From the NCBI RefSeq assembly GCF_012985465.1, contig NZ_JAAQWN010000001.1:868001-932000 (forward strand): a DNA stretch of 64,000 nt, in the 5' to 3' direction. Position numbers and translations under genes: made by a program. The notes under the pieces were generated by a model. The model searched no databases, was not told where the DNA came from, and saw only the letters and a program-made list of their open reading frames with translations. Shown one piece after another: positions 46,196 to 55,474 of the stretch. Each line of letters opens with the position of its first letter. Positions within the stretch are counted from its first letter, which is position 1. The DNA is from Pseudomonas sp. WS 5079 (lineage in GTDB: Bacteria; Pseudomonadota; Gammaproteobacteria; Pseudomonadales; Pseudomonadaceae).

Positions 46196-46897
46196 GTGAT
46201 CAGCACCTCAACCGTCGTCAATTCAGTCGTAGAAAAACTGCGCGCCGCCCTGGCACGGGGCCAATGGCGGCGTGGCGAAATGCTCCCCGGCCAGCGCGAA
46301 CTGGCCGAACAACTGGGTATCAGCCGCCCCAGCCTGCGTGAAGCGGTGATCGTCCTGGAAACCCTCGGCCTGGTGCGCTCGATGCCCGGCAAAGGCGTGG
46401 TCGTGCTGGAAACCAGCGTCAGCGAGCCACACGCCCATGATGCCGTGGCCGACGCCAGCCTCGCCGATATCCTGCAACTGCGCTACACCCTGGAGCCGTT
46501 TATCGTCGGCCTGGTGGCCCAGTCCATCACCAGCAAGGAAATCGGCCAACTGCGCCTGACCCTGATGGACATGCGCGAAGCCCTGGAAGCCAACGACAGT
46601 GAAGCCGGGATGAACGCCTACATTGCCTTCCATGAAGAACTGTTCGCCCTGACCTCCAACCCGATTTTCCAGAACGTGGTGCAGCAGACCAGCAACGCCC
46701 TCAAGCAAAGCGCTCAGGTGTTGCGCAATTCCCCCGAACACCTGGCCGAGCGCCTGCAGGAAAACGAAGCCGTGGTGCGCGCAATCCGCAACAAGAACAG
46801 CGCCCTGGCCAGCGCCGAAATGCGCCGCCATATCCTCAACGAGGGCCAGCGCATGGGCACCGCCCTGAATATTCCCGACGACCATCTCGGCAACTGA
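46196..46897 (+). CDS. GntR/FadR-subfamily regulator (FCD domain)
   Basis: The 233-residue protein has an N-terminal winged helix (MLPGQRELAEQLGISRPSLREAVIVLETLGLV) and a C-terminal all-helical FCD ligand domain with AYIAFHEELFALTSNPIF and a metal-binding His pattern ending in RRHILNEG. The start is a GTG at 46196 behind AAGGAG. It likely binds the paired GGTAAGACC motifs ahead of the DctA-like gene and responds to that carrier's substrate; this is inferred from proximity. It lies 15 bases ahead of a second GntR gene. Confidence 0.9.
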   Translation: MISTSTVVNSVVEKLRAALARGQWRRGEMLPGQRELAEQLGISRPSLREAVIVLETLGLVRSMPGKGVVVLETSVSEPHAHDAVADASLADILQLRYTLEPFIVGLVAQSITSKEIGQLRLTLMDMREALEANDSEAGMNAYIAFHEELFALTSNPIFQNVVQQTSNALKQSAQVLRNSPEHLAERLQENEAVVRAIRNKNSALASAEMRRHILNEGQRMGTALNIPDDHLGN

Positions 46898-46912
46898 CTC
46901 TGGAGGCTGGCC

Positions 46913-47590
46913 ATGAGCGCTCACGCCCTGCAACGCACTTTTGCTGTCACCGCCCCACCCGCCATGCGCCTGGTGCCCGGTAAACGGCCATCGGTGGATG
47001 ACCTCTACCCACGACTGTTCGATGCCATCCTCGAACAACGTATCGTGCCCACCAGCCGCTTTACCGAAGAAGGCCTGGCCCAGCAATTTGGCGTCAGCCG
47101 CAGCGTGCTGCGCCGGGTCCTCGCGCGCCTGGCCGAGCAGCAAGTGATCATCCTGCGCCCCAACCTGCGCGCCCAGGTGGCGGCGCCGGATGCCGAGCAG
47201 GTGCAACATATGCTTGAGGCGCGGCGCTTGATGGAAGTGACCGTGGTCCAGTTGGCGTGCGTACAGGCCAGCCCTGGGCAGGTGCGGCGCCTGCGCGAAC
47301 TGGTGGCCCGCCAGCGGGCGTGCGTCGAGCAGGGCCAGCAAGGCCCGGCCATCCGCCTGTACGGCGAGTTTCACCTGTTGCTGGCGGCCATTGCGGGCAA
47401 CCGGCCATTGGCGCAGTTTCTCAACAGCCTGGTGCCGTTGACCTCGCTGGTCATTGCCCGGCAAGGGGCGTTCACCGGCGCCTGGCTTGAGCAGGCAGAG
47501 ATTGTCGAAGCGGTGGAGCGACGGGATGCGGGTACGGCAGCATGCTTGATGACCCACCATCTGGATCATCTGCAAGCAAAACTCGCGTAA
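46913..47590 (+). CDS. GntR-family regulator (FCD domain), second copy
   Basis: The 225-residue protein has a winged helix starting about residue 30 (LYPRLFDAILEQRIVPTSRF, then LAQQFGVSRSVLRRVLARLAEQQVI) and an FCD-like C-terminal half with YGEFHLLLAAIAGNRPL and MTHHLDHL. It is cotranscribed with the preceding GntR gene but the two differ clearly in sequence, so they are not a recent duplication. Its target could be the same carrier gene or a distant pathway. Confidence 0.88.
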   Translation: MSAHALQRTFAVTAPPAMRLVPGKRPSVDDLYPRLFDAILEQRIVPTSRFTEEGLAQQFGVSRSVLRRVLARLAEQQVIILRPNLRAQVAAPDAEQVQHMLEARRLMEVTVVQLACVQASPGQVRRLRELVARQRACVEQGQQGPAIRLYGEFHLLLAAIAGNRPLAQFLNSLVPLTSLVIARQGAFTGAWLEQAEIVEAVERRDAGTAACLMTHHLDHLQAKLA

Positions 47591-47607
47591 GCCCATAGAG
47601 ATTCAAA

Positions 47608-47696
47608 TGTGGAAGCTGGCTTGCCTGCGATGGCGGTGGGTCAGCCGCCAGCAACAGTGACTGGACTGCCGCTATCGCGGGCAAGCCAGCTCCCAC
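47608..47696. repeat. REPIN
   Basis: Inverted REP arms (TGTGGAAGCTGGCTTGCC and complement, one changed base in the left arm) follow the second GntR gene. Confidence 0.88.
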
Positions 47697-47751
47697 AGGG
47701 GGCGGTCGGGGCAGCAAATTTTGCATACGCCCCACCTTGTGCCGAACCCAC

Positions 47752-47781
47752 AAAAAAGCCCCGTCTCTCGCGAGACGGGGC
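47752..47781 (-). terminator. Terminator of gdhB
   Basis: A perfect 10-bp stem (GCCCCGTCTC / GAGACGGGGC) with a 4-base loop is followed on the minus strand by six T, starting 26 bases after the gdhB stop. A shorter T-rich tail on the plus strand may also stop transcripts from the GntR side. Confidence 0.92.
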
Positions 47782-47806
47782 TTTGCTTTAACGCTCCAGC
47801 AGCCGA

Positions 47807-50800
47807 TTACAGCACCGCTTGACCACTCATTGCCAGGTCCAACAGTTCCCGATTGGCCACCGCGTACATGGCGTAGTCCGTACCGACCGCAGCACGGATT
47901 TCCACCATCATCGCGCGCCAGCGCTCGACCATGCTCGCGTTCTGCTCCAGCCACAGGGCCACGCGGGCTTCCATGTCTTCTGGCGCATCGGCCATTTGCA
48001 GAACCTTGATGGTGATCGCCCGTTGCTGCCAGTCCACGTCATCGCGGAAGGCTTCGCGGGCCTGGGCCTGCCAGTTGTTGCCCACCGGCAGATCGCTGAT
48101 CTGCTGCAGGTACCACGGCAAGTCCAGGGCGCTGCCCACGGCGAAGTAGGCCTTGGCCACATCGGCAGCGCTCTGGCCGGTAACGTCAGCGGCTTCGATG
48201 ATCGGCAGCAAGGTGTACAGGTGCGTGGTGCCAGCAACCATGCGCGCCAACAGCTCCGGTACACCGGCTTCGACATAGGCCTGGTAACGGTTCTGCCAGC
48301 CTTCGCGGGTCGGGCCTTCCAGCAGTTCGTCGAGCTTGAGGCCCAACGCTGCCAGGTGCGGACCGAAGTGCGCCACATCGCGCGCGGCGTCCTGCTCGTT
48401 GCGACGGCTGCGCAGGAACCAGCGGGTAGCCCGACGGCCCAGGCGCATCAGCTCGTCCATCAGCGCCAGTTGCACCTCGGCGGAGACCTGGTGATCCAGG
48501 GCTTCGATCTGCCGGAACCAATGCGGGAGGTGGAAGATGTCACGCACGATCACATAGGCGCCCGCCACGTTCGCCGGGCTCATGCCGGTCGACTCTTTGA
48601 GGCGTTGCACGAAGGTGATGCCCATGTGGTTGACCAGGTCGTTGGCGATCTGGGTGCTGACGATCTCGCGCTTGAGGCGGTGGCGACGCATGGCCTCGGA
48701 GAACTTGGCCACCAGGCTCGGTGGGAACGCGGTCTCCATGTCGCGGGTCAGGTAGTCGTCATCCGGCACCAGGGACTTGAGCAGCGCTTCCTTGAGGTCG
48801 ATCTTGCTGTAGGAAATCAGCACCGACAGTTCCGGGCGCGTCAGGCCCTTGCCAGTCGCGGCGCGCTCGACGAGCTGCTCCTCGGTCGGCAGGTACTCGA
48901 TGGCGCGGTCCAGCTTGCCACGGCCCTCCAGGTCGCTCATCAGGCGCTTGTACTCCGCCGCACGCTCGTAGGCTTTGCGAGCGGCCAGGGACAGGGCCTG
49001 GGTCTGCTTGTAGTTGTTGCCCAACACCAGGCTGCCGACTTCGTCGGTCATGCTCGCCAGCAACTGGTTGCGTTGCTTGTCGGTCATGTCGCCCGCCTGC
49101 ACCACTTCGTTGAGCAGGATCTTGATGTTCACTTCGTGGTCGGAGCAGTCCACACCACCGGCGTTGTCGATAAAGTCGGTGTTGGAACCGCCGCCATTGA
49201 GGCCGAATTCCACACGACCCAGCTGGGTCATGCCCAGGTTACCGCCCTCACCCACTACCTTGCAGCGCAGCTCGTTGCCGTTGACGCGCAGCGCGTCGTT
49301 GGCCTTGTCGCCCACATCGGCGTGGCTTTCGGTGCTGGCTTTGACGTAGGTGCCGATACCGCCGTTCCACAACAGGTCCACCGGTGCCTTGAGCAAGGCG
49401 TTCAGCAGCTCGGTCGGGGTCAGCTTGTCGGCCTGGATGTCGAAGCGTTCTTTCATCTGTGGCGAGATGGCAATGCTTTTGGCGCTACGCGAGAAGATAC
49501 CGCCGCCTTCGGACATGATGCTGGTGTCGTAGTCCGACCAGGCCGAACGCGGCAGCTCGAACATGCGCTGGCGCTCGATGAAGCTGGTGGCCGGGTTCGG
49601 GTTTGGATCGATGAAGATATGCAGGTGGTTGAAGGCGGCGACCAATTGCAGCTTGTCGGACATGAGCAAGCCGTTACCGAACACGTCACCGGCCATGTCG
49701 CCAACGCCGACCACCGTGATGCTGTCTTGCTGCACGTTGATGCCGCGCTCACGGAAGTGACGCTGCACCCCGACCCACGCGCCCTTGGCGGTGATGCCCA
49801 TTTTCTTGTGGTCATAACCGGCCGAGCCACCGGAGGCAAACGCATCCCCCAGCCAGAAGCCGTAGTCGATGGCGATACCGTTGGCGATGTCGGAGAAGGT
49901 CGCGGTGCCTTTGTCGGCCGCCACTACCAGGTACGGGTCATCGTTGTCGTGGCGCACCACGTTCAACGGAGGCACCAGGGCGCCGTCTTTCAGGTTGTCG
50001 GTAATGTCCAACAGGCCGGAAATGAAGATGCGATAGCAGGCGATGCCCTCGGCCGCGATCTCGTCGCGGCTGCCGCCCAATGGCAGGCGACGCGGCAGGA
50101 AGCCGCCCTTGGCGCCGACCGGCACGATCACCGAGTTCTTCACCTGCTGGGCTTTGACCAGACCCAGCACTTCGGTACGGAAGTCTTCTTCACGGTCGGA
50201 CCAGCGCAGGCCGCCGCGAGCGACGTTGCCAAAGCGCAGGTGCACGCCTTCGACGCGCGGCGAGTAGACGAAGATCTCGAACTTCGGCACAGGCTTGGGC
50301 AGCTCGGGAATGGCGTGGGGGTTGAACTTGAAGCTGAAGTACGACTTGTTCTGGCCGTTGGCATCAGTCTGGTAGAAGTTGGTGCGCAGGGTGGCCTTGA
50401 TCAGGTCCAGGTAGCGTCGCAGGATCCGGTCCTCGTTGAGCACCTGCACGTCGTCCAGGGCAGTGAGGATCGCTTGCTCCAGGCGTTGCTGCTTGTCTTC
50501 CAGGTCGTCGGCGGTGAGCTTGCGCGCCAGGTAGAAGCGGGTCTTGAACAACCGGGTCAACTCGCGGGCGATGTCGGTGTGGTTGTTCAGGGTGCTGGCG
50601 ATATAACCCAGGTCGAAGCCCAGGCGGATCTGCTTCAGGTAACGGGCGTAGGCACGCAGCAGTGCAACGTCACGCCATGGCAGGCCGGCGGTCAGTACCA
50701 GGCGGTTGAACGCATCGTTCTCGGCGTCGCCGTTGACGATATGCACGAACGCGTCCTGCAGGGTGTCGTTGAGCTGCTGGATATCGAGGTTCAGGCCTTC

Positions 50801-52666
50801 GGCGGCGGTGAACGCAAAGTCGTGGATCCAGAACTCGCGGCCATTGGCGTGACGCAGGCGGTACGGGAACTCACCGAGCACACGCAGGCCGAGGTTTTCA
50901 AGGATCGGCAACACGTCGGACAGCGCCAGTGGGGTATCGGCGTGATACAGCTTGCAGTGCAATTCCTGCTGGCCGGTCACGTGGCCCAAAGGCTGGTAGA
51001 AGCTCATCACCAGTGGCTTGGCTTCCGTCAGGTTCAACAGATGCTGCATGTCGACCACGGCTGAATGCGCGGCGAAACGCTCGCGGTAGCCTGCAGGGAA
51101 GCCTTTGGGGAAGTCCGCCAGCACGTTGGTGCCGTGGGCTTCGCCGAAGCTCTCGACCACCAGGCTCGCGTAGTCGTCCTGCCAGCTGCGGCAGGCCTGC
51201 ACCACTTCTTTTTCCAAAAGCAGAGGGTCGATATCCAGGCGGTTCTTCGGGTCAACCCGCAAAATCAGCTGGACACGGGCCAGCACGGACTCGGAGAAGA
51301 AGGTCCAGAACTCGCAATCCGAGGCCTTGAGGCGATCCATAAGCACTTGCTGGATCTTCTGGCGCACTTCGGTGGAGTAGATATCACGCGGCACGTAGGC
51401 CAGGCAGTAGCAGAAACGACCGTACGGGTCTTTGCGCAGGAACACGCGGATCTTGTTGCGTTCCTGGATCTGCACGATCGACATCACGGTGCTGAACAGC
51501 TCGTCCACCGGGGTCTGGAACAGGTCGTCGCGAGGCAGTACTTCAACCACCTGGGCCAGTTCCTTGCCCAGGTGCGCCTTGGCCTGGAAGCCCGAGCGGC
51601 GCTCGATTTCCGCGACCTTGCGGCGGATATAAGGAATCACCCGCACGCTTTCGCCGTACACCGAGGAGGTGTAGAGGCCCATGAAGCGGCATTCCTTGAT
51701 GACCTTGCCATCGGCATCGATCTGGCGGATCGACACGTAGTCCGGGTAAGCCGGACGGTGCACACGGCTTGGGTGCGCAGCCTTGGCGAACGACAATACA
51801 GTCGGCTCGCGCAGATAGGCCACGGCGTAATCTTCGATGCGCAGGTCTTCAGCGGTGAGGCCGGCGCGCAGCAGTTTGGTCAGGCCGAGGAAGGAAGTGG
51901 CGTCATATTCCAGATGACCGCCGTCCTGCTCGTCATGCACCACAAACTCTTCGTAGCCCAGGAAGGTGAAGTGGTTGCCCACCAGCCATTCCAGGAAGCT
52001 CTTGATCTCGGCCTTTTCTTCGCCTTCGATGGCGAACTGGCTGTTGTCGATACCGGCCAGCAGTTCCTGGACCTTGGCCTTCATCGGCTCGAAATCAGCC
52101 ACGGCCACGCGCACCTCGCCCAACACCTGCTCAAGTTCCGTGCTCAGGACATTCAGCTCGGCGGCATTGGCGCAGCGGTCGATCTCCAGGTACATCAGCG
52201 ATTCTTGCAGGACGTCTTCGCCCTGGGTGCCCTTGGGCAGGATTTCCAGTAACTCGCCCTTCTTGCCACGGCGCACGCTCAGTACCGTGGTTTGCAGGGT
52301 ATGGATGCTGTAGCCGCGGCGGTTCAGTTCGGTGCGCACCGAGTCGACGAGGAACGGCAGGTCGTGGTGCAAGACCTCGACCGCCGTGTGGGTCGACTGC
52401 CAGCCGTGGCGTTCGTAATCGGGGTTGTACACTCGCACTTGCGGCTGGGTGTGATCAAAGCGCTCAAGCAGGCGCCAGGCAGACAGGGTGCAACCGGCCA
52501 GGTCGGACATGCGACGCTGGGTCAGCTCGTCCAGGGAAATAATGCCGAAGAATTGTTCAGCGAACAGCGCCACTTGTGGCAGTGCCTGTTCACTGATGTG
52601 CTGCGCCAGTGCCGCTTGCAGTTGATGCTGGAAGTCGGCTTTGCTGGCTGCGGTGAAGAACGCCAT
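47807..52666 (-). CDS. gdhB: NAD-dependent glutamate dehydrogenase, large (180-kDa) type
   Basis: The 1619-residue protein has the length and domain order of the large bacterial NAD-GDH: an N-terminal regulatory region of about 700 residues with ACT-like segments, the catalytic domain (YSPRVEGVHLRFGNVARGGL, VGAKGGFLPRR, GDMAGDVFGNGLLMSD, NGGIGTYVKAS) and a long C-terminal helical region. It converts glutamate and NAD+ to 2-oxoglutarate and ammonia, mainly for catabolism of glutamate and arginine. The ATG follows GGAG. It is a single-gene unit with its own terminator. In P. aeruginosa the next genes are a small protein and moxR; here a toxin-like gene intervenes. Confidence 0.96.
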   Translation of the reverse strand: MAFFTAASKADFQHQLQAALAQHISEQALPQVALFAEQFFGIISLDELTQRRMSDLAGCTLSAWRLLERFDHTQPQVRVYNPDYERHGWQSTHTAVEVLHHDLPFLVDSVRTELNRRGYSIHTLQTTVLSVRRGKKGELLEILPKGTQGEDVLQESLMYLEIDRCANAAELNVLSTELEQVLGEVRVAVADFEPMKAKVQELLAGIDNSQFAIEGEEKAEIKSFLEWLVGNHFTFLGYEEFVVHDEQDGGHLEYDATSFLGLTKLLRAGLTAEDLRIEDYAVAYLREPTVLSFAKAAHPSRVHRPAYPDYVSIRQIDADGKVIKECRFMGLYTSSVYGESVRVIPYIRRKVAEIERRSGFQAKAHLGKELAQVVEVLPRDDLFQTPVDELFSTVMSIVQIQERNKIRVFLRKDPYGRFCYCLAYVPRDIYSTEVRQKIQQVLMDRLKASDCEFWTFFSESVLARVQLILRVDPKNRLDIDPLLLEKEVVQACRSWQDDYASLVVESFGEAHGTNVLADFPKGFPAGYRERFAAHSAVVDMQHLLNLTEAKPLVMSFYQPLGHVTGQQELHCKLYHADTPLALSDVLPILENLGLRVLGEFPYRLRHANGREFWIHDFAFTAAEGLNLDIQQLNDTLQDAFVHIVNGDAENDAFNRLVLTAGLPWRDVALLRAYARYLKQIRLGFDLGYIASTLNNHTDIARELTRLFKTRFYLARKLTADDLEDKQQRLEQAILTALDDVQVLNEDRILRRYLDLIKATLRTNFYQTDANGQNKSYFSFKFNPHAIPELPKPVPKFEIFVYSPRVEGVHLRFGNVARGGLRWSDREEDFRTEVLGLVKAQQVKNSVIVPVGAKGGFLPRRLPLGGSRDEIAAEGIACYRIFISGLLDITDNLKDGALVPPLNVVRHDNDDPYLVVAADKGTATFSDIANGIAIDYGFWLGDAFASGGSAGYDHKKMGITAKGAWVGVQRHFRERGINVQQDSITVVGVGDMAGDVFGNGLLMSDKLQLVAAFNHLHIFIDPNPNPATSFIERQRMFELPRSAWSDYDTSIMSEGGGIFSRSAKSIAISPQMKERFDIQADKLTPTELLNALLKAPVDLLWNGGIGTYVKASTESHADVGDKANDALRVNGNELRCKVVGEGGNLGMTQLGRVEFGLNGGGSNTDFIDNAGGVDCSDHEVNIKILLNEVVQAGDMTDKQRNQLLASMTDEVGSLVLGNNYKQTQALSLAARKAYERAAEYKRLMSDLEGRGKLDRAIEYLPTEEQLVERAATGKGLTRPELSVLISYSKIDLKEALLKSLVPDDDYLTRDMETAFPPSLVAKFSEAMRRHRLKREIVSTQIANDLVNHMGITFVQRLKESTGMSPANVAGAYVIVRDIFHLPHWFRQIEALDHQVSAEVQLALMDELMRLGRRATRWFLRSRRNEQDAARDVAHFGPHLAALGLKLDELLEGPTREGWQNRYQAYVEAGVPELLARMVAGTTHLYTLLPIIEAADVTGQSAADVAKAYFAVGSALDLPWYLQQISDLPVGNNWQAQAREAFRDDVDWQQRAITIKVLQMADAPEDMEARVALWLEQNASMVERWRAMMVEIRAAVGTDYAMYAVANRELLDLAMSGQAVL

Positions 52667-53194
52667 CTGTGGTACTCCGCTTGGGCTTGTTATTGATGGA
52701 AGCGTCGCGTGTTATCCCCTGGTGGGGAGACCGTCATTTCTGTTCGCAGGTGATGATGATAAACACCATAAACGAATCAGGGTGACAGGTGGGTGAAGCT
52801 GGACAAGTCAATGAGGTCACATTCGACGTCCACTGGAAGTACCCCCTGCGCATGACGGTACGGCGGGCAGGTCAGAGTCACGCAAAAGGCACATCCGTTG
52901 CGCAGCTTAACGAGTGCGGCAAGCTGGCTGCTTGCTGCACTGCGACATATTCGGTCAACACACGGCATTGCGCGGTTGCACCAAGAGCAACCCTTCCTAC
53001 CGCTCAGGTGTAGGTTGAGCATTAAAAGCGCAGCCGCCACGCAGGCATGATCAACCTGCCGCCCGGTAAAACTTCATACATCCGTAAAATCTAATTCCTA
53101 ACTCCGCGCAGGAACCGTATTTCAATATTGAGTCACTTAGTTTGAGCAGGTATTTCCTTCGACAAAGGCTCTATGACCACTCAACGAGGCGCTA
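52667..53194. other. Intergenic region upstream of gdhB
   Basis: I find no convincing gene. Open frames of 74-87 codons on both strands overlap each other and lack ribosome-binding sites. The region carries the gdhB promoter on the minus strand and the toxin-like gene's promoter on the plus strand. Base composition drops toward 53080-53160, just ahead of the toxin-like gene. Confidence 0.5.
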
Positions 53195-54781
53195 TTGAAC
53201 GTATATTCCCCCGCCCTCCGCACCCCGCTGCCAGGGCACCAGCCCCCTTGCATGCAGCCCCCTGCACCATCACGTCCGGGTAGTGCAGTCACTGCAGGGC
53301 AAGACCTTACGGCGGCCTGTTTCAAAGCGCCCGTAGCCACCAATAAGGCCGTGCAACAACTCATCACCGACTACACCTACCCCAAGACACCGGACGAAGT
53401 CACTTCGCTCCACGTCAGGCGCCAGATCAAGCAAACGTTCGGTAAAGATATTGACCCCGATAAAACTTACTTAGTGAGCATTCAATATGATCACCGCACT
53501 AACGCCCCACCATATAGCGGGGTCATTGTTCAAAAAATATCACTGACCCAGGCAGCAAGGCTCAACCAGCAGGACGAACCTGAGTTCCACGGGGCGCTAC
53601 GTTCAAAAGAAGACGGGCCCTTTGAAATAAGACAAAGCTCAACACATACCCACGACCCTGACGGCTTTGGCAGGTTCGCGCGCCCAAATGAATCGGGGTT
53701 CACCAGCCACTTTCAAGGTATTTACACTGAGCCGTCGCAAGCGACTGCCCATCTCTATGATGCAAGCAATAGAGTCGATATCAGCGCCACCGACTTCAAA
53801 CAGATGGTTTGGGATAACAGTTATAAATCCCCCTATGACCAGTATCTGAACAGTTACTGGAACAGCAATTCCCGCCATGCCTATGCCCAAGCCTCCAGAG
53901 GCGCCTTCTTGCAGGCGTCGCACAGGTCCCTGAGCGAAAACGATCGACAGATCGCCATGGGTGCCGCAGGACTACCGGCCGACCAAAGTTACCTGTCCCT
54001 TAGTCACAATGACCTGATACAGCCCTACAAGGCTGATCCAAATCTGCAAACCAAATTCCTCACGTTCAAAGGTTTTAACATGCGCGCCTTTTACACTTTG
54101 GATAAGTCCACAGGACGGGTCTTGTTGTACCTGCCTGGCCATGGGTCCATGTTGAAAGGCTTCGACTCCAAGAAACACATGAATAAGTGGCTGGCCGAAC
54201 AATTGAAGGACCCGCAACAAGTCGACAGTTTCAAACTGTACTTCCGCCCCCAGGACCGTCCCGATGAATTCCTGTCCAAAGGCATTGATGCGCTCATAGA
54301 CAACACCCGTAATGTGCTTAACAGTGACCTTCCTGTCGCTACGCAAGAAAAGCTCGGGTACTTTGACGAGGGCGGCCTATTCGATGGCCAGGTAGTCCAA
54401 GGGAACCCGTTTGAGGAACTGCAGCAACGCACCGAGCAAGACCTGAAAAACGCCACTCGCTTTCAATTCGTACTGAATCGCGACGTCACGGCAAAGACGG
54501 CCTTCAAGTATTTGAATTGGGCCAAATATGGGCTGCTGCTTTTAGCTCCGCTAGGTATCGCTTTCCCACCGCTGGGCGCTGCACTGACAGTAGCGAGCGT
54601 CTCAGTGGGTGCAGCAGAGCTCGGCGTTGGCATTGACAGCTATATCAATAAGCGCCCCGAGGCAGACAAGCTCATCAGCGAAGGCACGGCGAAAACCTTT
54701 GTACCGCTGTTTACCAGTGGCCTGGGCAATGCCTTTAAACCGATCAGCAGCACAATCAGCGCCTGGGCCTTCATTCCCTGA
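53195..54781 (+). CDS. Dermonecrotic-toxin-like protein (DUF6543 type), short form
   Basis: The 528-residue protein resembles the DUF6543/dermonecrotic toxin region found in large Pseudomonas toxins. It has an N-terminal helical part (TSLHVRRQIKQTFGKDIDPDKTYLVSI), a middle with GFNMRAFYTLDKSTGRVLLYLPGHG, and near residues 444-480 a long hydrophobic hairpin (WAKYGLLLLAPLGIAFPPLG) of the membrane-insertion kind. It stops soon after, whereas many relatives exceed 1000 residues. The family call is from memory. There is no signal peptide. The chosen start is a TTG at 53195 behind GAGG; the ATG at 53252 is an alternative. GC content is lower than in flanking genes, and the gene breaks the usual gdhB-moxR order, suggesting insertion. 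Confidence 0.7.
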   Translation: MNVYSPALRTPLPGHQPPCMQPPAPSRPGSAVTAGQDLTAACFKAPVATNKAVQQLITDYTYPKTPDEVTSLHVRRQIKQTFGKDIDPDKTYLVSIQYDHRTNAPPYSGVIVQKISLTQAARLNQQDEPEFHGALRSKEDGPFEIRQSSTHTHDPDGFGRFARPNESGFTSHFQGIYTEPSQATAHLYDASNRVDISATDFKQMVWDNSYKSPYDQYLNSYWNSNSRHAYAQASRGAFLQASHRSLSENDRQIAMGAAGLPADQSYLSLSHNDLIQPYKADPNLQTKFLTFKGFNMRAFYTLDKSTGRVLLYLPGHGSMLKGFDSKKHMNKWLAEQLKDPQQVDSFKLYFRPQDRPDEFLSKGIDALIDNTRNVLNSDLPVATQEKLGYFDEGGLFDGQVVQGNPFEELQQRTEQDLKNATRFQFVLNRDVTAKTAFKYLNWAKYGLLLLAPLGIAFPPLGAALTVASVSVGAAELGVGIDSYINKRPEADKLISEGTAKTFVPLFTSGLGNAFKPISSTISAWAFIP

Positions 54782-54875
54782 TGCCCGTTTGACACAAAAG
54801 CCGACACAAAGCCCGAGGTAATGGCAGAATTACAGCCTGCCGGCCTTGTCGCCGCCTTTCCACACAGGACTCCAC

Positions 54876-55229
54876 ATGCAACTGACCACCGCCCACCTGC
54901 TCGCCACCCCTTGCGATGACGAAGAAGACAACATGGCCATGCTGTGCTGCCACGGCACCCAGGGCGAGATGTTCATGCTGTCCCGTTATCCGGATGAGGA
55001 CGAGGTGGAGCTGACCTGGGACTACGAGCCTTCGACCCTGGATGGCTTGAAGATCACCTTGAGCGCGACCACCCTGCTGGTGGAGATCGGTGCGGCAGAT
55101 AAGGATGCGCTGGGCGGCAATGATCACCTGCTGATCAACCACGCCACCGCCGAGTCGGACATGGCCGAGGTAGAAGAAACCTTGCAGAACATTCTCAAGG
55201 GCACTGGCACCTACATCCGCACGCTTTGA
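54876..55229 (+). CDS. Conserved hypothetical protein, acidic
   Basis: The 117-residue protein is rich in Asp and Glu (ATPCDDEEDNMAM, YPDEDEVELTWDYEP) with an alternating beta pattern and no signal peptide. The ATG at 54876 follows AGGA. Its position ahead of moxR matches PA3069 of P. aeruginosa, a protein of unknown function. Because of its position after a toxin-like gene one might think of an immunity protein, but the conserved link to moxR makes that unlikely. Confidence 0.8.
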   Translation: MQLTTAHLLATPCDDEEDNMAMLCCHGTQGEMFMLSRYPDEDEVELTWDYEPSTLDGLKITLSATTLLVEIGAADKDALGGNDHLLINHATAESDMAEVEETLQNILKGTGTYIRTL

Positions 55230-55272
55230 CTGGCGGCTGCTAAATCGCCATCGCAGCGATGGGGCGACCTGA

Positions 55273-55316
55273 CAAGCCCGCTCCCACCTGTGGGAGCCGG
55301 GCTTGCCCGCGATGGG
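55273..55316. repeat. REP pair, tail-to-tail, ahead of moxR
   Basis: CAAGCCCGCTCCCAC and GTGGGAGCCGGGCTTG are separated by only CT, the reverse orientation of the other REP pairs here. It lies between the small acidic gene and the moxR operon. Confidence 0.85.
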
Positions 55317-55474
55317 GCCCTCATCAACGCCAAAAACCTCAGGCCTTTGCTGCAAGCCGCAAAAAATACCCCCCGGTTCGTTAGTCGCCAGCCCCTCCAA
55401 TGCATTAAAGTAAGCGCCCCAGGCCTTGGCGTTTTTCACAATCCCCAGGCTCATCTTTCCAGGAACCGTCATCG

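Noticed and set aside
47819..51064. A 1081-codon open frame opposite gdhB
   Set aside because: It mirrors the third-position GC bias of gdhB and has no recognisable domain or start site.
52777..53040. An 87-codon minus-strand frame between gdhB and the toxin-like gene
   Set aside because: Overlaps other open frames, lacks a ribosome-binding site and shows no recognisable motif.
54876..55229. The small acidic protein as an immunity protein for the toxin-like gene
   Set aside because: Its place directly ahead of moxR matches the conserved PA3069 position, which exists without any toxin gene.
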